DNA from: Artemisia argyi
Lineage: Eukaryota; Streptophyta; Magnoliopsida; Asterales; Asteraceae
Assembly: GCA_030686995.1 (NCBI GenBank)
Contig: CM060706.1
Span: 142,499,505 to 142,563,504, forward strand
Reading direction: 5' to 3'
Length of the DNA: 64,000 nucleotides
Shown: positions 39,243 to 51,254 of the stretch, piece by piece
How the letters are laid out: every line of letters begins with the position of its first letter
Position numbering within the stretch: position 1 is the stretch's first letter
Notes under the pieces: generated by a model
Told to the model about the DNA's origin: nothing
What the model saw: the letters and a program-made list of their open reading frames with translations, nothing else
Database searches by the model: none
Made by a program: the position numbers and the translations under genes

Positions 39243-39600
39243 TTGGCTAGTCCAGGAGCAAACGGCTCTTGGTAAAGACATCTCAAACCCGTTGATGGCT
39301 GGCAGTTTGCCAAAAATTGCATGGTTCCTCAGCTCCCCCGCATCCTCATAAGCAAATGAGTTGGCTAGCCCACAAGATTATGGCTTGTGGTAAAGGCAGT
39401 GGAAAATCCATAATTGGTATTCAGCTCACCAAGATGTTGACTTAGTCCATCAAGATGCTGGCTAGTCCAGAAGCAAACGGCTTTTGGTAAAGACAAATCA
39501 AATCCGTTGACAGCTGGTGGTTTGCTCAAAATCACACGGTTATCAGGTGTGCCACAGTTCTTACACCTGGCTACTCCAGAAGTGATGGCTTTTGGTAAAG
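39243..39600 (+). repeat. Degenerate four-copy repeat in the TE5 3' region
   Basis: Copies start at about 39243, 39361, 39459 and 39568 (spacing 98-118 bp). Each has TGGCTAGTCC or a close variant followed by GGCTnnTGGTAAAG. Conserved in TE3. Confidence 0.72.
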
Positions 39601-39654
39601 AGTTTCAAATCCATTAAGTTTTTCTCAAAAGATTGCTAGGGACTAGCAATATTT

Positions 39655-39667
39655 TAGTGTGGGGGAT
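39655..39667 (+). other. TE5 polypurine tract
   Basis: TAGTGTGGGGGAT ends exactly where the 3' LTR begins. Confidence 0.85.
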
Positions 39668-42600
39668 TGATGAGTGTGTAAATACTCATCATTTTTACCA
39701 ATTCTGAACTGCCAAAACATCCAAAAACACTCAATAATGAATCAAAATAGTGAAAATATCCCAGGAAAGTGTTTTACATGTTTTAAATGCAAAAATACCA
39801 AAAACAGATGAAAAACGCATAAAGTTTGCATAATTGGCAGTTTCAGTCCCCCAACTTTCAAAAGTTGTCAAATCTAGTCCCTGGTCATTCTAAAAACTTG
39901 AAAAAGTCACCAAAGGCCCTTATAAATCAAAAAGTTACATGATTAGTCCTTTGGTGAAAAGTTTCACAAAATGTCAAGTTTAGTCCCTAAACTTTGAAAA
40001 TTGTCAAAAATGGTCCCTGGGATATGAAAAACTTTGAGAAAAACAAATTTTGTCCTTGCACTAATCTCTTATGGCAGGTTTGGTCCCTTGGTAGAAAGTT
40101 TGGTGAAATTACAAGGCAGGTCCCTGAAGTTTGGGGAATTGACAGATTTAGTCCCTGGGGTTTTAAAAGTGAAAAAAAATTCAAAATAAAACCTTATACT
40201 ATTCATCATTGGCATTTTATACCCTTGGAAACAAATTTAGAAAATGCCAAAATCCAACCCTCAACTTTCCCAAAATTACACAAATGGTCCTTGTGAAAAT
40301 AAACCAAATCCGGATCCAAAAATAAACTAAAACCAAAACAAAACCAATCCAAACAATTAAATCCATCTTGGGCCCAAACAAATCCAAGTTACCCCAAGCC
40401 CAGTCCACTCCCCAACTTTGACCCGGGTCCAAGTTTGACCTCGGTCAAAATACCACCAAACCGCCCTTTTCCTCTTCTCCCTCACCACCCCCTCAAAACC
40501 ACCATACCACCCCTGGTTTTGCTACCACCACCCCCAACTTGCAGCTCAATCATCACAAACCCACCCCCCTACACCTACCCCTCACCTCAGCATTAATTGC
40601 TTCTCCCCCAGTCCACTCAACCAGGGAGCAATTTGCAAATTGCTTTTGGCGCCAAAATACGTGTGAGCTTCTCATTGGAGCAAAATGATCAGAGGATAGT
40701 GGGATTTGCTCAGAGTGCTTGGGGGAACCCTAATTTTCAGCTATAAAAGGAAGAGATGCAAGAAGAAGAAAAGAGTAGTTTATTTTTAGTTTAAGTGTGT
40801 CGAATTTAAATTATCAAGCAATTTAGTGTAAACTTTCCTAATTCAAGTGTTGTATTAGTGTTAGCATTGTAATGTAAACCTTTCTGATTTATAAAATTTC
40901 AAAGTTCAAGTTTAAATTTCATATTTGCAGTTTACTCATTTTCTAAGAATTCGAATTGCTCAAGAGTTAATGGTGTGTGGGATTATGGACTGAATTTAGG
41001 CTCATATAAGTTCCATTAAGCTTATTGAAGCTGTTAGAGATCCTAAAATCCAGTATTAGTAGAAGATAATCAAAAAGCTAAAAAAGTCAACATTGGTCAA
41101 CTATATATGTTTTTGAGTTATTTTCAGGTATGGAGGATCATTGAGGAGCAGGATTGAAGTGAAGTTTGCCTATCTAAAGATAGGCTTCATAGGAAAATCC
41201 CTTGTTCATGCTAGGGATAATCTTGTAAGCTTTGCTAATTTCAATTTTCCACTAAAAATATTAAGTTCTGAGTAGTTTTTGATTTCTAGTTTGTAAGTGT
41301 TAATCTGTGCTTGTTTGATTTAGTTGAACATTGTTTGAGTAGTTTTAAAGTTTGATAATCATCTTTAGTTATTAGAATCTTTAGTTACTCTTAATCTTAT
41401 ATTTGACTGTCATATAGTAGTATAAGTAGTGTATTTGTGTTGTACATGTTATATATTGTTTCTAAGTGCTTAATCTATGCTACTGAGTCATAATTAAAAG
41501 TTAGAAATCAAGCTTACATACCTTAGTCACCATATGCTTTGAAAATCATCAATTCCTAAATATAAGGGTGTGTTTGGATAATCTGTGTTCATTGTGTTCA
41601 AGGATGAATTGGTAGTAACTTCTGGTTCAGACAAGTCATATTAGGTCTAAGTTAGATAAGCAAGTCATAAAATTGGGTGAGTATTGAGCAAAAAGTCAAA
41701 ATCATACTCTAATTCCCCACACAGTCAACTGTGTAGGAATTTTGAATCCATAAGCTCATAATCTGATAATTAGTTGTTAATTTAGCTTTTAGTAATCTTA
41801 AATTAGCTTAAAACATCATAAACAATAGTTTAGATCACTTAGAATCTCACCAAAGTCAAAATTCCAAGTTCTTGTCAAAAGTCAAAAGCTGCACTCTCAG
41901 ATTTTTACCAAATTTCCAAATTTAATTGTGAGCTGTGTAATGGAAGTCAAAGGTTGAAACTTTGTGTGATTAAAATCTACCAGCTGATCTATAAGCTTGA
42001 TTTTTTGCTTGATTTATTTGGAAGCTTAAGTGGGTCCCACAGACCCTCAAAGTGACTTGCAGGGCAAAGGTGTGCCCTGCTCACCCAGATACCCAGTCAC
42101 CACCACCACTTTGGTGGTGTTTTGTGACCACCTCAGTGGACCCCAGACCCCATAATTAGATTATTACAATCCCCCTCCTACCAGAGTCTCCCCTTTGACC
42201 AATACTTTGACCCCAAGACAAGTGGACCCCACATAGATTTCATCTTAAAGTCTGTCCCAGGTCTGAGTCAAAAGTGCAAAGTGCAAAGTGCTTATTTTAG
42301 CTTATTCAGCTTATTTGTGTTGCTTACTAGTTGTATCTGGCTTATTTAAGTGTATTTAGCTTATGTGTATCTGATTTCACCATTGTGGACCCCACCCAAA
42401 GCCATTTGACCCAGATTGACCAAACAGTCAACCAAAGTCAACTGTATAAGTTAAGGGGGAGTCACAGCTTATTTATAAGCTAATTTTCAAAGTGTTTTCA
42501 TAAAAGTTTGTCATTTTAAGATATTAAGTAGTTCTGAAAAAGAAAAATCCAAAAAAATCAAAGTTAAAGTAAGTGATAGTTTCTATTTAATTCAAGTTAA

Positions 42601-43699
42601 TTTTAATTTTCATTTTTATATTTTAATTAAGTCTCTAGTGTTTTTATATTTTTATTAAATACCTTATATAGTAAAGTAATTTTGATAATTTTTTCAGATT
42701 TTTATTTTGTCATTTAGTGTTAATTAGATTTAATTTTAATTTTCTTTATTATTAATTAATATCAAATATTAAATAGTTTAATTAATTTTTATAAGGTTAA
42801 ATCTAGTTTTTATAATTTTCCTAGTTCGAATATAGTATAATAAGTTTTTAGAAAATAAAATTTGAGATTCTACTGTTCATTTTCTATTTTTCTTATTTTA
42901 TTTGTTTAAAATAGACTTAAGTTAATTAATAAGTAAATAATTAGTTGTTTAATCTTAAAACATAATTTTTAGAGTTTTTATAATTTTGTAGGATTCCAGT
43001 GATGGTTAAGTAATTTTATAAATTTTATCTTAATTTTCTAAGTTAGTTTAGTATTAATATAAATTAAAAGTAGTTTAATTAGTTTAATTAAGTTAAATAG
43101 TTTTTAATTAATAACAAAACCACAAAAAGAGAAAAATATTATTTTTAATTTTTTATATTTTCTTCAAGTTCTAATTTAGGTTTAGAAAATATTTTTATTA
43201 ATTTTTAGTTTAATTTAAATCATTTGTCATTTTTAGTTTATTTAAATTAGATTTTAATTTAGATTTTAAATAGTTTAATTAATTAAATAATAGTCTAATA
43301 TTATTTTAATCACTTTTATAATTTCTTTTTCATTTTTAATTTTAAGTTTTGAAAAGTGTCAAAAGCACCCCTTGTAGTTTGATAATTACCAAAAACCCAC
43401 TTTTCCAGTCTGATACGTGATCTTAATTGTGAATTTGTGCATATATCTGGTATCTGATTATTGTGAATATTATATCTGTGTACCAATACCAAAATAACAG
43501 TAGCAAAATCAATTCCATATCATCTGGGCTACTGTCCTCAGTCCCACTCACTCATAAACGATTCCAAAAGCACCATTTCAATCTCGCTGGGACTTTTACG
43601 ACCCGGGGAAACACTACACTATCACCGGAGTATTGATTCTAGGCTATCTTTGACTTATTGACCTTGGTCAATAATAATTTGACGGTTTAGGCTCAATCA
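39668..43699 (+). repeat. TE5 3' LTR
   Basis: 4,032 bp, nearly identical to the 5' LTR. TATA box at 40742-40750. Confidence 0.94.
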
Positions 43700-45805
43700 T
43701 GTTCCTTGAATTATTGTACCATACGTATCCAAAAATCCTTTTATATAACTACTCCTCATTCACCAATTTCCCTCACTCATTCAGTACTCTCTTTCAAATA
43801 TTGTTTACTCATAAAAATGCTACTGAAGGACCAGGAACAAACCATTCACAAGTTTGGTAGCCTTTGAGTTATATCGAGTTTAATTTTATAAATTCGTTAC
43901 TTGGGTTTTAAAGCGAACGTGAGGATTTCCTTGTGTTTCCTTCAATCACTCTTGACTCTCTACCACCCTAGAGGTGTTGTAAGTCATTTTCATCTTTATT
44001 AAATTCATCTCGTACGTTATTTTATTAACCATGCATCGTTTTTATTACTACTCAAATCGTATATATTATTTCACGTATTTATTTACGTATGCATAATCAC
44101 GTAGCACACAAAACGTGACGAGCCTCTATCTTGGAAGGCCTAGGAGTCACGTAGCGCACTTGTTTAACGATTTATTATATGTTTCATGCATCATTCGACT
44201 TAAATATGAACCTTGTTTCAATCGGGTATAGAAACTCAAAACAAATTAGAAATATTTCCAAGTCTTTTTCATACAAATATAACGTCCCATACAAGCCAAG
44301 GAACCCTCATATATCTTTAAAAATTACGTAACAAACCTACCATATTTTTACACGATCTATTAGACCACCTAGCTAGCAACCAATTTCGTAGATAAAACTT
44401 GTACAAATAAGCTAGTCTCGACACCCAAAAATCGCCAAAGTAAATTGACAAACACGTACATACCATAAACACTTAGAATTTTTCTAAGTCTTTTTATACA
44501 GAAAACTGCTCCAAATCGCGACTAAAATAACCTTGTAAAACTCAATCCGACTTAACAACCACCCATTATTTTTACACAACCTATTTCTTCTTACTATAAA
44601 CTAAAGTTTCAAGTTTATACTTTGTAATGATAAGCTCATCTAGACCTTCTAAATTGGCCAAAGTAAAACACAAAAACTCATTTTCAAACTAGTTACAAAA
44701 AGCTTAATGGACTTAAAAGCCCAATAAGCTGAAAATAAGCACTCCGTATAAGCTGGACCAAAAAGCTCTTATGATATGATTTTATAACATTAAAAATGAG
44801 TCTAGGGATAAGCCCAACTTGTCTCAACGCTCACGGATCGTTAAACGTTAACGGGCCTTTAATTTAGCTCGTTAAAGCCCATTTATTGAAAAATAAGCTA
44901 TTTTTGAAAATAAGTAGTTGAAATAAGTTTTAATAAGCTTCAATAAGCTCCAGAAAATTTAATATAATTTTTCCCATAATTTTTGAACGTTTGGACTAAA
45001 AATGTAACGCGACAACGCCTAGAAGGACTAAAACTGCCAAACCATTTAAACTTAGACTGAAACTGCCAAAACAGAAAGTTTATGATAAAAATTAATATTA
45101 TTTGATATTCCAAGCTCAGATTATAATATTGGACATGTAGTGGACTATAAATGAAAATTATTATATAAAAAGGACTAACGGTGTAACACTAACGCCGTTA
45201 GAGTAAAAAGTGTAAAATTGGAAAAAGGACAAGGACCAACATATTATATTTGAAATTCTTATTTTATTTTCTATTTTACATCACCCCATCACGTCATATG
45301 CATTTTCATTACATTTTATTTATATATTAGTTATGTTTACGTTAATAATATATATAACGATATTTTAACTAGACATCTTTACGTATTGTTTTATCACGGT
45401 TTAAAAGGAAAACTTTAGAAATAATAACATATCTCGCCATACTATTATAAAAATAAAAATTTCATTTGCATATCATCTTTTCATCATAACGATTAATCGT
45501 TATTCATTAATCGTTATTCATTTACCAAATGGTATTTGGTTAGATTCTCAGATAAATTTATTTATCAGGTTCCGTACTAAAGACGTTTCCATAATCATTC
45601 TCATAATCTCATCCGACTTTACTTTTCATCATTCCAGTATCAATCAAGGTGAGTCATAGCCCCATTTCCAATTCTTGTTTTTAACTCATTGGGGGAGATA
45701 CATGCTTACATATACTTTGATAACTTTATAAGTATATGAATAAATTACATGATTCAAATCAATTTCCTTATTAATAGTTACCTGATGAAATTTATGACTT
45801 AAGAT

Positions 45806-45930
<125 letters not shown>

Positions 45931-46956
45931 GGCGAACTACTTAACTGAAATACTGATACTCAGATGATAATGTTTCCAAAATGATTATTGTGGCATGATA
46001 CTTGACTATACTATACTATCCTGAATGATTCCATTACCTCTATATGGCATTTCTATGTTTCAACAGAAATAGTTGCTAGGAAGAGCACAAATACTCTAGT
46101 TACATCATTTCCTTGATATTGCCTAAGTTACCTTTATTGCCATAAAGTCCCTCAATCATGAGCCATTAATCACTTGTATGTGAGCGCGAATATAGTGAAC
46201 AGCTTTGAAACTTGTTAAGGATTGACCTCCCATCCACTAATACTTGACGGAATGCCATTATGCATATGGTTAGTCGTATTAGTCGTGATACACTATATTT
46301 GAGTAAAAATAGGAATTGGCAAATCACCTATTACCAGAGGGCAATATTATCATTGACTTGATAACCATCTCTGTTAACGTTTTGCGTGTCATGAGGCTTG
46401 GGGCAATATCCATAAGAAAATATATGTTTTCAACATATATTTAGATACAGCTGTATAGGTATTTGACCAGACTTGAATTATAAATCTTACTACATTAGTA
46501 TCATGAGTTTCCATCTCATGTTAGGATTATGATCCATTATTTGAATTTGATTGAATATCTATATGAATTATTTGTGATTAAAATCAACATCACTCAATAC
46601 TTGTTCTATCACTGTTTGTATTTATTACAATTATTACTAAAGATTCTTGAAATCTATCGAAATAAATGGTTTTCCATAAAACTCTATGAACTCACCAACC
46701 TTTGTGTTGACACTTTTAAGCATGTGTATCTCAGGTAATTAACGGAGCAGGACAAGACACGGAGCGGGCATTTATTACTCTGATAAATTAAAATGGTGTA
46801 AAAATCAAATATGTCATTCTTACAAGCCTTTATATCTTTTAATAAGATTTTAAATCAAATGCTTCATCTTTTACCAAGAACATTATTTGAATGACAAATA
46901 ACTTTCAAAACGCTTCTTTTAAGCCGTTTTATGTGATTATAACTTCGATCCTCCCC

Positions 46957-47008
46957 GTAACACCCAAATTACTTTTCCGCTGCTAAAACATAAATTTGGG
47001 GGTGTTAC
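46957..47008. repeat. Inverted repeat at the TE4 right end
   Basis: GTAACACCCAAATT (46957-46970) pairs with the LTR terminus AATTTGGGGGTGTTAC (46993-47008), with two extra G. Confidence 0.6.
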
Positions 47009-47014
47009 AAAAAG

Positions 47015-47082
47015 GTTATCAGTTATGATTAGAGGATTCATCTATGACATTGATCTAACCGTGATCGATGACATAGACTCGG
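47015..47082 (+). pseudogene. TE1 protease-like region, third segment
   Basis: 22 codons continuing the TE1 frame after the TE4 duplication (LSVMIRGFIYDIDLTVIDDID). It corresponds to the FTFVTDFMIVEDL stretch of the TE6 ORF. It is cut by TE6 at 47083. Confidence 0.68.
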
Positions 47083-48488
47083 TGATGAGGCGAAAAATGA
47101 TCCGTTTTTAGGGGGTCATTTAAGCCCGAATTCGAATTTATTTGATCAAATATTGCCCTAAATCGTTCCTTTTGTGATTTTAGGTACTTTGGGAGAGAAA
47201 TCTGGAAAAGGAAGCAATTCGGACGTTTTTGGAGCATAAAAGTGAAGAAAACGCCAAAGTCTTAATTTTCCATGCTGGGAACAGTAGGTGACGGCGTCAA
47301 GAGTAACATCCTGACGGCGTCAAGAGCAAAATTCCATGACGGTCCAGTAGAGAATTGACGGCGTCACGAAGTAGGGCGTCAAGAGTAAAAGTCATGACGG
47401 CCTGGAAATGATTATCACATGACGGCGTCAAATGTAGATCAAGGCAGTCCGAGAAGAGTTTTGGCGGCGAGGTGACGGCGTCACAAGTTTAGTCTTGACG
47501 CCGTCAGACCCCTTTTCCTGTATATAGTTTTCTAATTTTCACATTAAAAAGGGGAGAAGTTTTGGAGAAACCCTAAGTACGAACTTGGTGCGAATTTTAC
47601 AGGTTTTTCAAGGGTTCCAAGCCCTTGATACCTTACATGTGTAATTGAGATAAGTGTTCTTTTAATTCAATCAATATGTCTATGTGTTGGTTGTCTATAT
47701 CTTGTTCTTGTCTTAATTCCATCATGCTAGGCTAGATCTATCTTGTGTTTGCTTGGATCTAATGAAACCTAGATGTTAATTATGTGTTGATTACTTGTTT
47801 ATACTTGTCTTGGATGAATGATTTATATGTTAGGCTTAAGAAAACTGGCAGATCTTCAATTGGTAACATGCTTGAACGTCTTAAGAAACATGAACCGACG
47901 CGCACTAGGTCTTTATTGGTTGTATTTAATGCATGAGCCACTGTTTATAATCCCTATGGTTGTGCTGCGCATGGTATAGGAGGAGATAAGAGCTCATAGA
48001 ATTGGGGAGTTAAGTGTGCTACCCCATTAATGGTATTAAGGAATACGATCCGTCATCCATGCAATTATAACAAGTAATTAACGTGTAAAAGATGTCTAGG
48101 GAGTAGTGAAATCTAAGTAAACACATTTTCTCCACTTATTGCTCACAACTGAAGTATAATTTAGTTTATTTTCATTTCTAGTATTTTATTTTGATTGCAT
48201 CTTTAGTATTGGGTTAGTTGACTAGCAACTAATTCCGCCCAAATTCTTCAAACCCGAGATTTTTAATTGCTTTCTAAAAAATATAAAATACAAAAATAAT
48301 CATCCCTCACCTTTAGAACTAGTATTTAGGTTTTCTAATCCTAGCGACACTATTCCTAAGCTGAACGATCAATCCCCCGGTACTTGTCACTATACTATAC
48401 TACAACGATCAGGTACACTGTCTGGTGGGGATTGTAAGCTTCTCAGGATCCCTTGAGAGGTAAAGCCTGGTGCAATTCCCACGCATCA
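47083..48488 (+). repeat. TE6 5' LTR
   Basis: 1,406 bp, TGATGAGGCG to CACGCATCA. A TATA-like GTATATAG lies near 47519. The R-U5 half shares a well-kept block (GGCTTAAGAAAACTGGCAGA and following) with the other three LTRs of the family. Confidence 0.9.
47289..47506 (+). promoter_or_regulatory. TGACG palindrome array in the TE6 LTR
   Basis: Six TGACG(G/C)CGTCA sites and several half-sites just upstream of the TATA-like box. Suggests TGA-class bZIP binding; inference from motif only. Confidence 0.5.
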
Positions 48489-48494
48489 AGTTTT

Positions 48495-48512
48495 TGGCGC
48501 CGTTGCCGGGGA
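48495..48512 (+). other. TE6 primer binding site
   Basis: TGGCGCCGTTGCCGGGGA, six bases after the LTR; the exact complement of the plant tRNA-Asp 3' end as known for Athila-type elements. Confidence 0.92.
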
Positions 48513-48669
48513 ATAGTTATTGTCTAGGTTAGAATTTCTTTTTATTAGGTCTACTTGCTAGATTCCTTTTTACTAAGATCTTATTTTTATTTTTAGGTTC
48601 TCTTTAGTCTATCTTTTTCTTTGTGCCTTTGTTAGTAAATCAAATTCATTGACTATTCCGTTGACCATT

Positions 48670-49671
48670 ATGGAAAACGCGAATCCACCCCTTTCCCCTT
48701 GAGAAGTGGCTTTGTTACGTGAACAAATTGAGAGCGAGATTAGGGAACTTAGGGAGCTTAATAGTTTGATCAAGGTTGAGCTCGAACATGCATTTAGTGA
48801 CCTAGCGACCGCCTTGTATTCAAATGAGGACCTAGGGCCTAATGACTTTGTGAATGTTATTGAGGGACTTGAAGAGGGGGAAATACATCCGAAGCTTAAT
48901 GACTATTTTAATCTATACCCCACTAAGGAGGAGATTGCATATTATAATAATCTTATTGATAACCCGCGATCTCCTTTCACCATAATTGAACCTAAGATCA
49001 AGAGAGGCGATCCTAAGAATGCTAAGATACCATGTATGATTGGATATAGGCACATTAGCAATGCTTACATTGACTTTAAATCTCCAATCAACATTATGTC
49101 CTCAACTGTTTATAATGATATTGTGAAAACAAGACTTGAACCTAGAAGAGATCCCAAATACCCCGGTGGAGTTTGTAACTTTGTCGGGAGAGTTAAAGGT
49201 TTACATGCCTTTGTTGGTAATTTCACTTTTGTCACCGACTTTATGATTGTGGAGGATCTTGCTAATGTTATTGATTGTCGATTATCCAATGTTGTGTTTG
49301 GCAAACCATTTGTTGAGGAGTCTAAGTTGGAATATGATGAGATAGAAGGAACGATCCGATTTGCAAGTAACACCGATAGTATCACTTATAGGATGCCTAA
49401 TAGGATGAAAGAATTTCGCTTTATATCCCATTTTGATAAGGACAACGTTGGTGCTTTTGAGGATACTAATGAGAAGGATAAGAAAAAGGGCATGGATTAT
49501 GTATGGGAAAAAAGGAGTCTTTATTACAAAGATTGCTTGGCCCTTGGACCAAGGTATAAAGTCGATAAAGAATTTGCCCAAAAGATTATGGGGGCGGATG
49601 AGAAAAAGGTGATTGGTTTCTACAAAGAATATCTACAATCGGAGAGTGGAACCAATGATGAGGTCACGTAG
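48670..49671 (+). pseudogene. TE6 ORF with retropepsin-like domain lacking the canonical active site
   Basis: The ATG at 48670 opens a frame that meets TGA at 48700-48702 (codon 11) and is then open for over 320 codons to the stop at 49671. Residues up to about 60 are charged and helical-looking. A retropepsin-like fold follows: AYIDFKSPINIMSSTVY aligns with the TE5 active-site stretch but has D-F-K-S for D-L-G-A; then FTFVTDFMIVEDL and VVFGKPFVEESKL (the GKPF turn). The tail has a Lys/Asp/Glu-rich linker. There is no zinc knuckle or RT. The same domain is found in TE1. Catalysis is doubtful; the domain may be structural. The function is unknown to me. Confidence 0.72.
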
Positions 49672-49706
49672 TAACCCATGACCTTGAGTCTAGCTACAAG
49701 ACTCGT

Positions 49707-51254
49707 TGATGAGGTGAAAAATGAACCACTTTTAGGGGGTCATTTAAGCCCGAAATTGAATTTATTTGATCAAATATTGCCCTAAATCGTTCCTTTTGTG
49801 ATTTTAGGTACTTTGTGAGTGAATTCTGGAAAAGGGAGCATTTTGGACGTTTTTGGAGCATAAAAGTGAAAAAAACGACAAAGTCTTAATTTTCCTTGCT
49901 GGAAATAGTACCTGACGGCGTCAAGGGCATTTTGGTGATGGCGTCAAGAGTAAAAGTGGTGACGGCCGAGAGAGAATGTGAAGGCGTCACCCAAGGCCGT
50001 CACGTGTTAACTTGTCAAAACTTGCGCGCGGAGTAGCTGATATTGTTTTGGTCATAACTTTTGCATACGAACTCGGATTTAGGTGATTCAAAAGCCCACG
50101 CGAAGAGGACGAAGAGATCTACAATTTGGTGAAAAAATGTTCTTGACGGCGTCAAGAGAACGAGCTGACGCCGTCAAGCCTTGCCGACAGAAAACATACC
50201 TATAAATATAACTTCATAACTTCACTTTTCGTAAGCCCTAAACCCTAAGGTCGATTTCTGGGTTTAGGTGGGTGTTTTTCCAGCAACTTAGAGGGTTTCA
50301 ATCACTCCATAAACATCATGTATTGGTTTGATGATTCTATCTCAACTATAGTCTTTCATTATTCTTGTTTGCTTTTCTTTGATTATGTTTTGCTAATTCA
50401 CCTTGTGTCTACTTATGATTATGTGAAACTTGTATATAATTGATTAGATCTCATTGATTTCTTGTTGATGTTGTGTCTACCTTCATCAATGAGGGGCTTG
50501 TTGATGTGTGTGTCTATCTCCATCAATTAAGGCGTGACAACTTCAATAGATCTAGTTGGTTTAGTTTATAATTCTTGTTTCCTATTGATTCTTGTTTTGA
50601 TTGAATGAATTTATATGTTAGGCTTAAGAAAACTGGCAGATCTCCAAATGGTAACATGCTTGAACGTCTTAGGAAACATGAACCGATTGCACTAGGTCTT
50701 TATTGGTTGTATTTAATGCATGAGCCACTGTTTATAATCCCTATGGTTGTGTTGGGCATGGTATAGGAGGAGATAAGAGCTCATAGAATTGGGGAGTTAT
50801 GTGCAATACCCCATGAATGGTATTAAGGAATACAACCCGTCAATTAAAACAAGGTTACAATTCAATAGGTAGGATTGGATAGCTAGCAAGGAGTAATATA
50901 TCATGGGTAGACATGCTTCACTTATCTTGTAGAACCTTAGTTTATTTTCTTGTTTATTAGATTAATTAGTAGCTTTTGGGTTAGTTGATTAGCAACTAAT
51001 TCCGCTCACTCTCCCAATACCCGAGATTTTTACTTGCTTTTCATAAAATATAAAAACATAAAAAGAATCATCCTTCACATTTAGACCTAGTTAGATTAAT
51101 TTCAATCCTAACGACACTATTCCTAGCTGAACGATCAATCCCCCGGTACTTGTCACTATACTATACTACAACGATCAGGTACACTGCCTGGTGGGGGTTG
51201 TAAGCTTCTCGAGATCCCTCGAGAGGTAAAGCCTGGTGTAATTCCCACACATCA
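49707..51254 (+). mobile_element. TE7: solo LTR in the TE6 3' region
   Basis: 1,548 bp, TGATGAGGTG to CACACATCA, flanked by a perfect CTCGT duplication (49702-49706 and 51255-51259). The sequence left and right of it joins into the usual element text leading to GGGAGGCAACCC (51281-51292). Because the left flank of TE6 is CTCGG, one could read TE7 as the TE6 3' LTR, but the exact CTCGT pair and the internal-type sequence to its right argue for a solo LTR. A TGACG array spans 49913-50176 and the TATA box CTATAAATA is near 50210. Confidence 0.82.
49913..50176 (+). promoter_or_regulatory. TGACG palindrome array in TE7
   Basis: Three intact TGACG(G/C)CGTCA sites and several decayed ones, again just upstream of a TATA box. 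Confidence 0.45.

Larger units (their letters stand above)
28157..43699 (+). mobile_element. TE5: young full-length giant-LTR Ty3/gypsy element (Athila-like)
   Basis: 15,543 bp flanked by a perfect TGTTC duplication (28152-28156 and 43700-43704). The two LTRs (4,031 and 4,032 bp) differ by only about two dozen changes counted by eye, near 0.6 percent, so insertion is recent. Primer site, leader, gag-pol frame, 3' repeats and polypurine tract are all present. No env-like frame lies between integrase and the 3' LTR. The only coding lesion is one TAA in gag. It sits inside TE4, itself inside TE1. Confidence 0.95.

Noticed and set aside
38712..39600. CRISPR-like array
   Set aside because: The repeats are few, degenerate and without unique equal-length spacers, in a plant retrotransposon.
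38523..39667. Search for an env-like gene in TE5 as in classic Athila
   Set aside because: Only about 1.1 kb of repeats and tracts lies between integrase and the 3' LTR; no frame of useful length is on the plus strand.
49707..51254. TE7 as the 3' LTR of TE6, giving a 4.2-kb element with flanks CTCGG/CTCGT
   Set aside because: The duplication around TE7 alone is exact, and the sequence to its right is element-internal text, not a continuation of the TE1 ORF.
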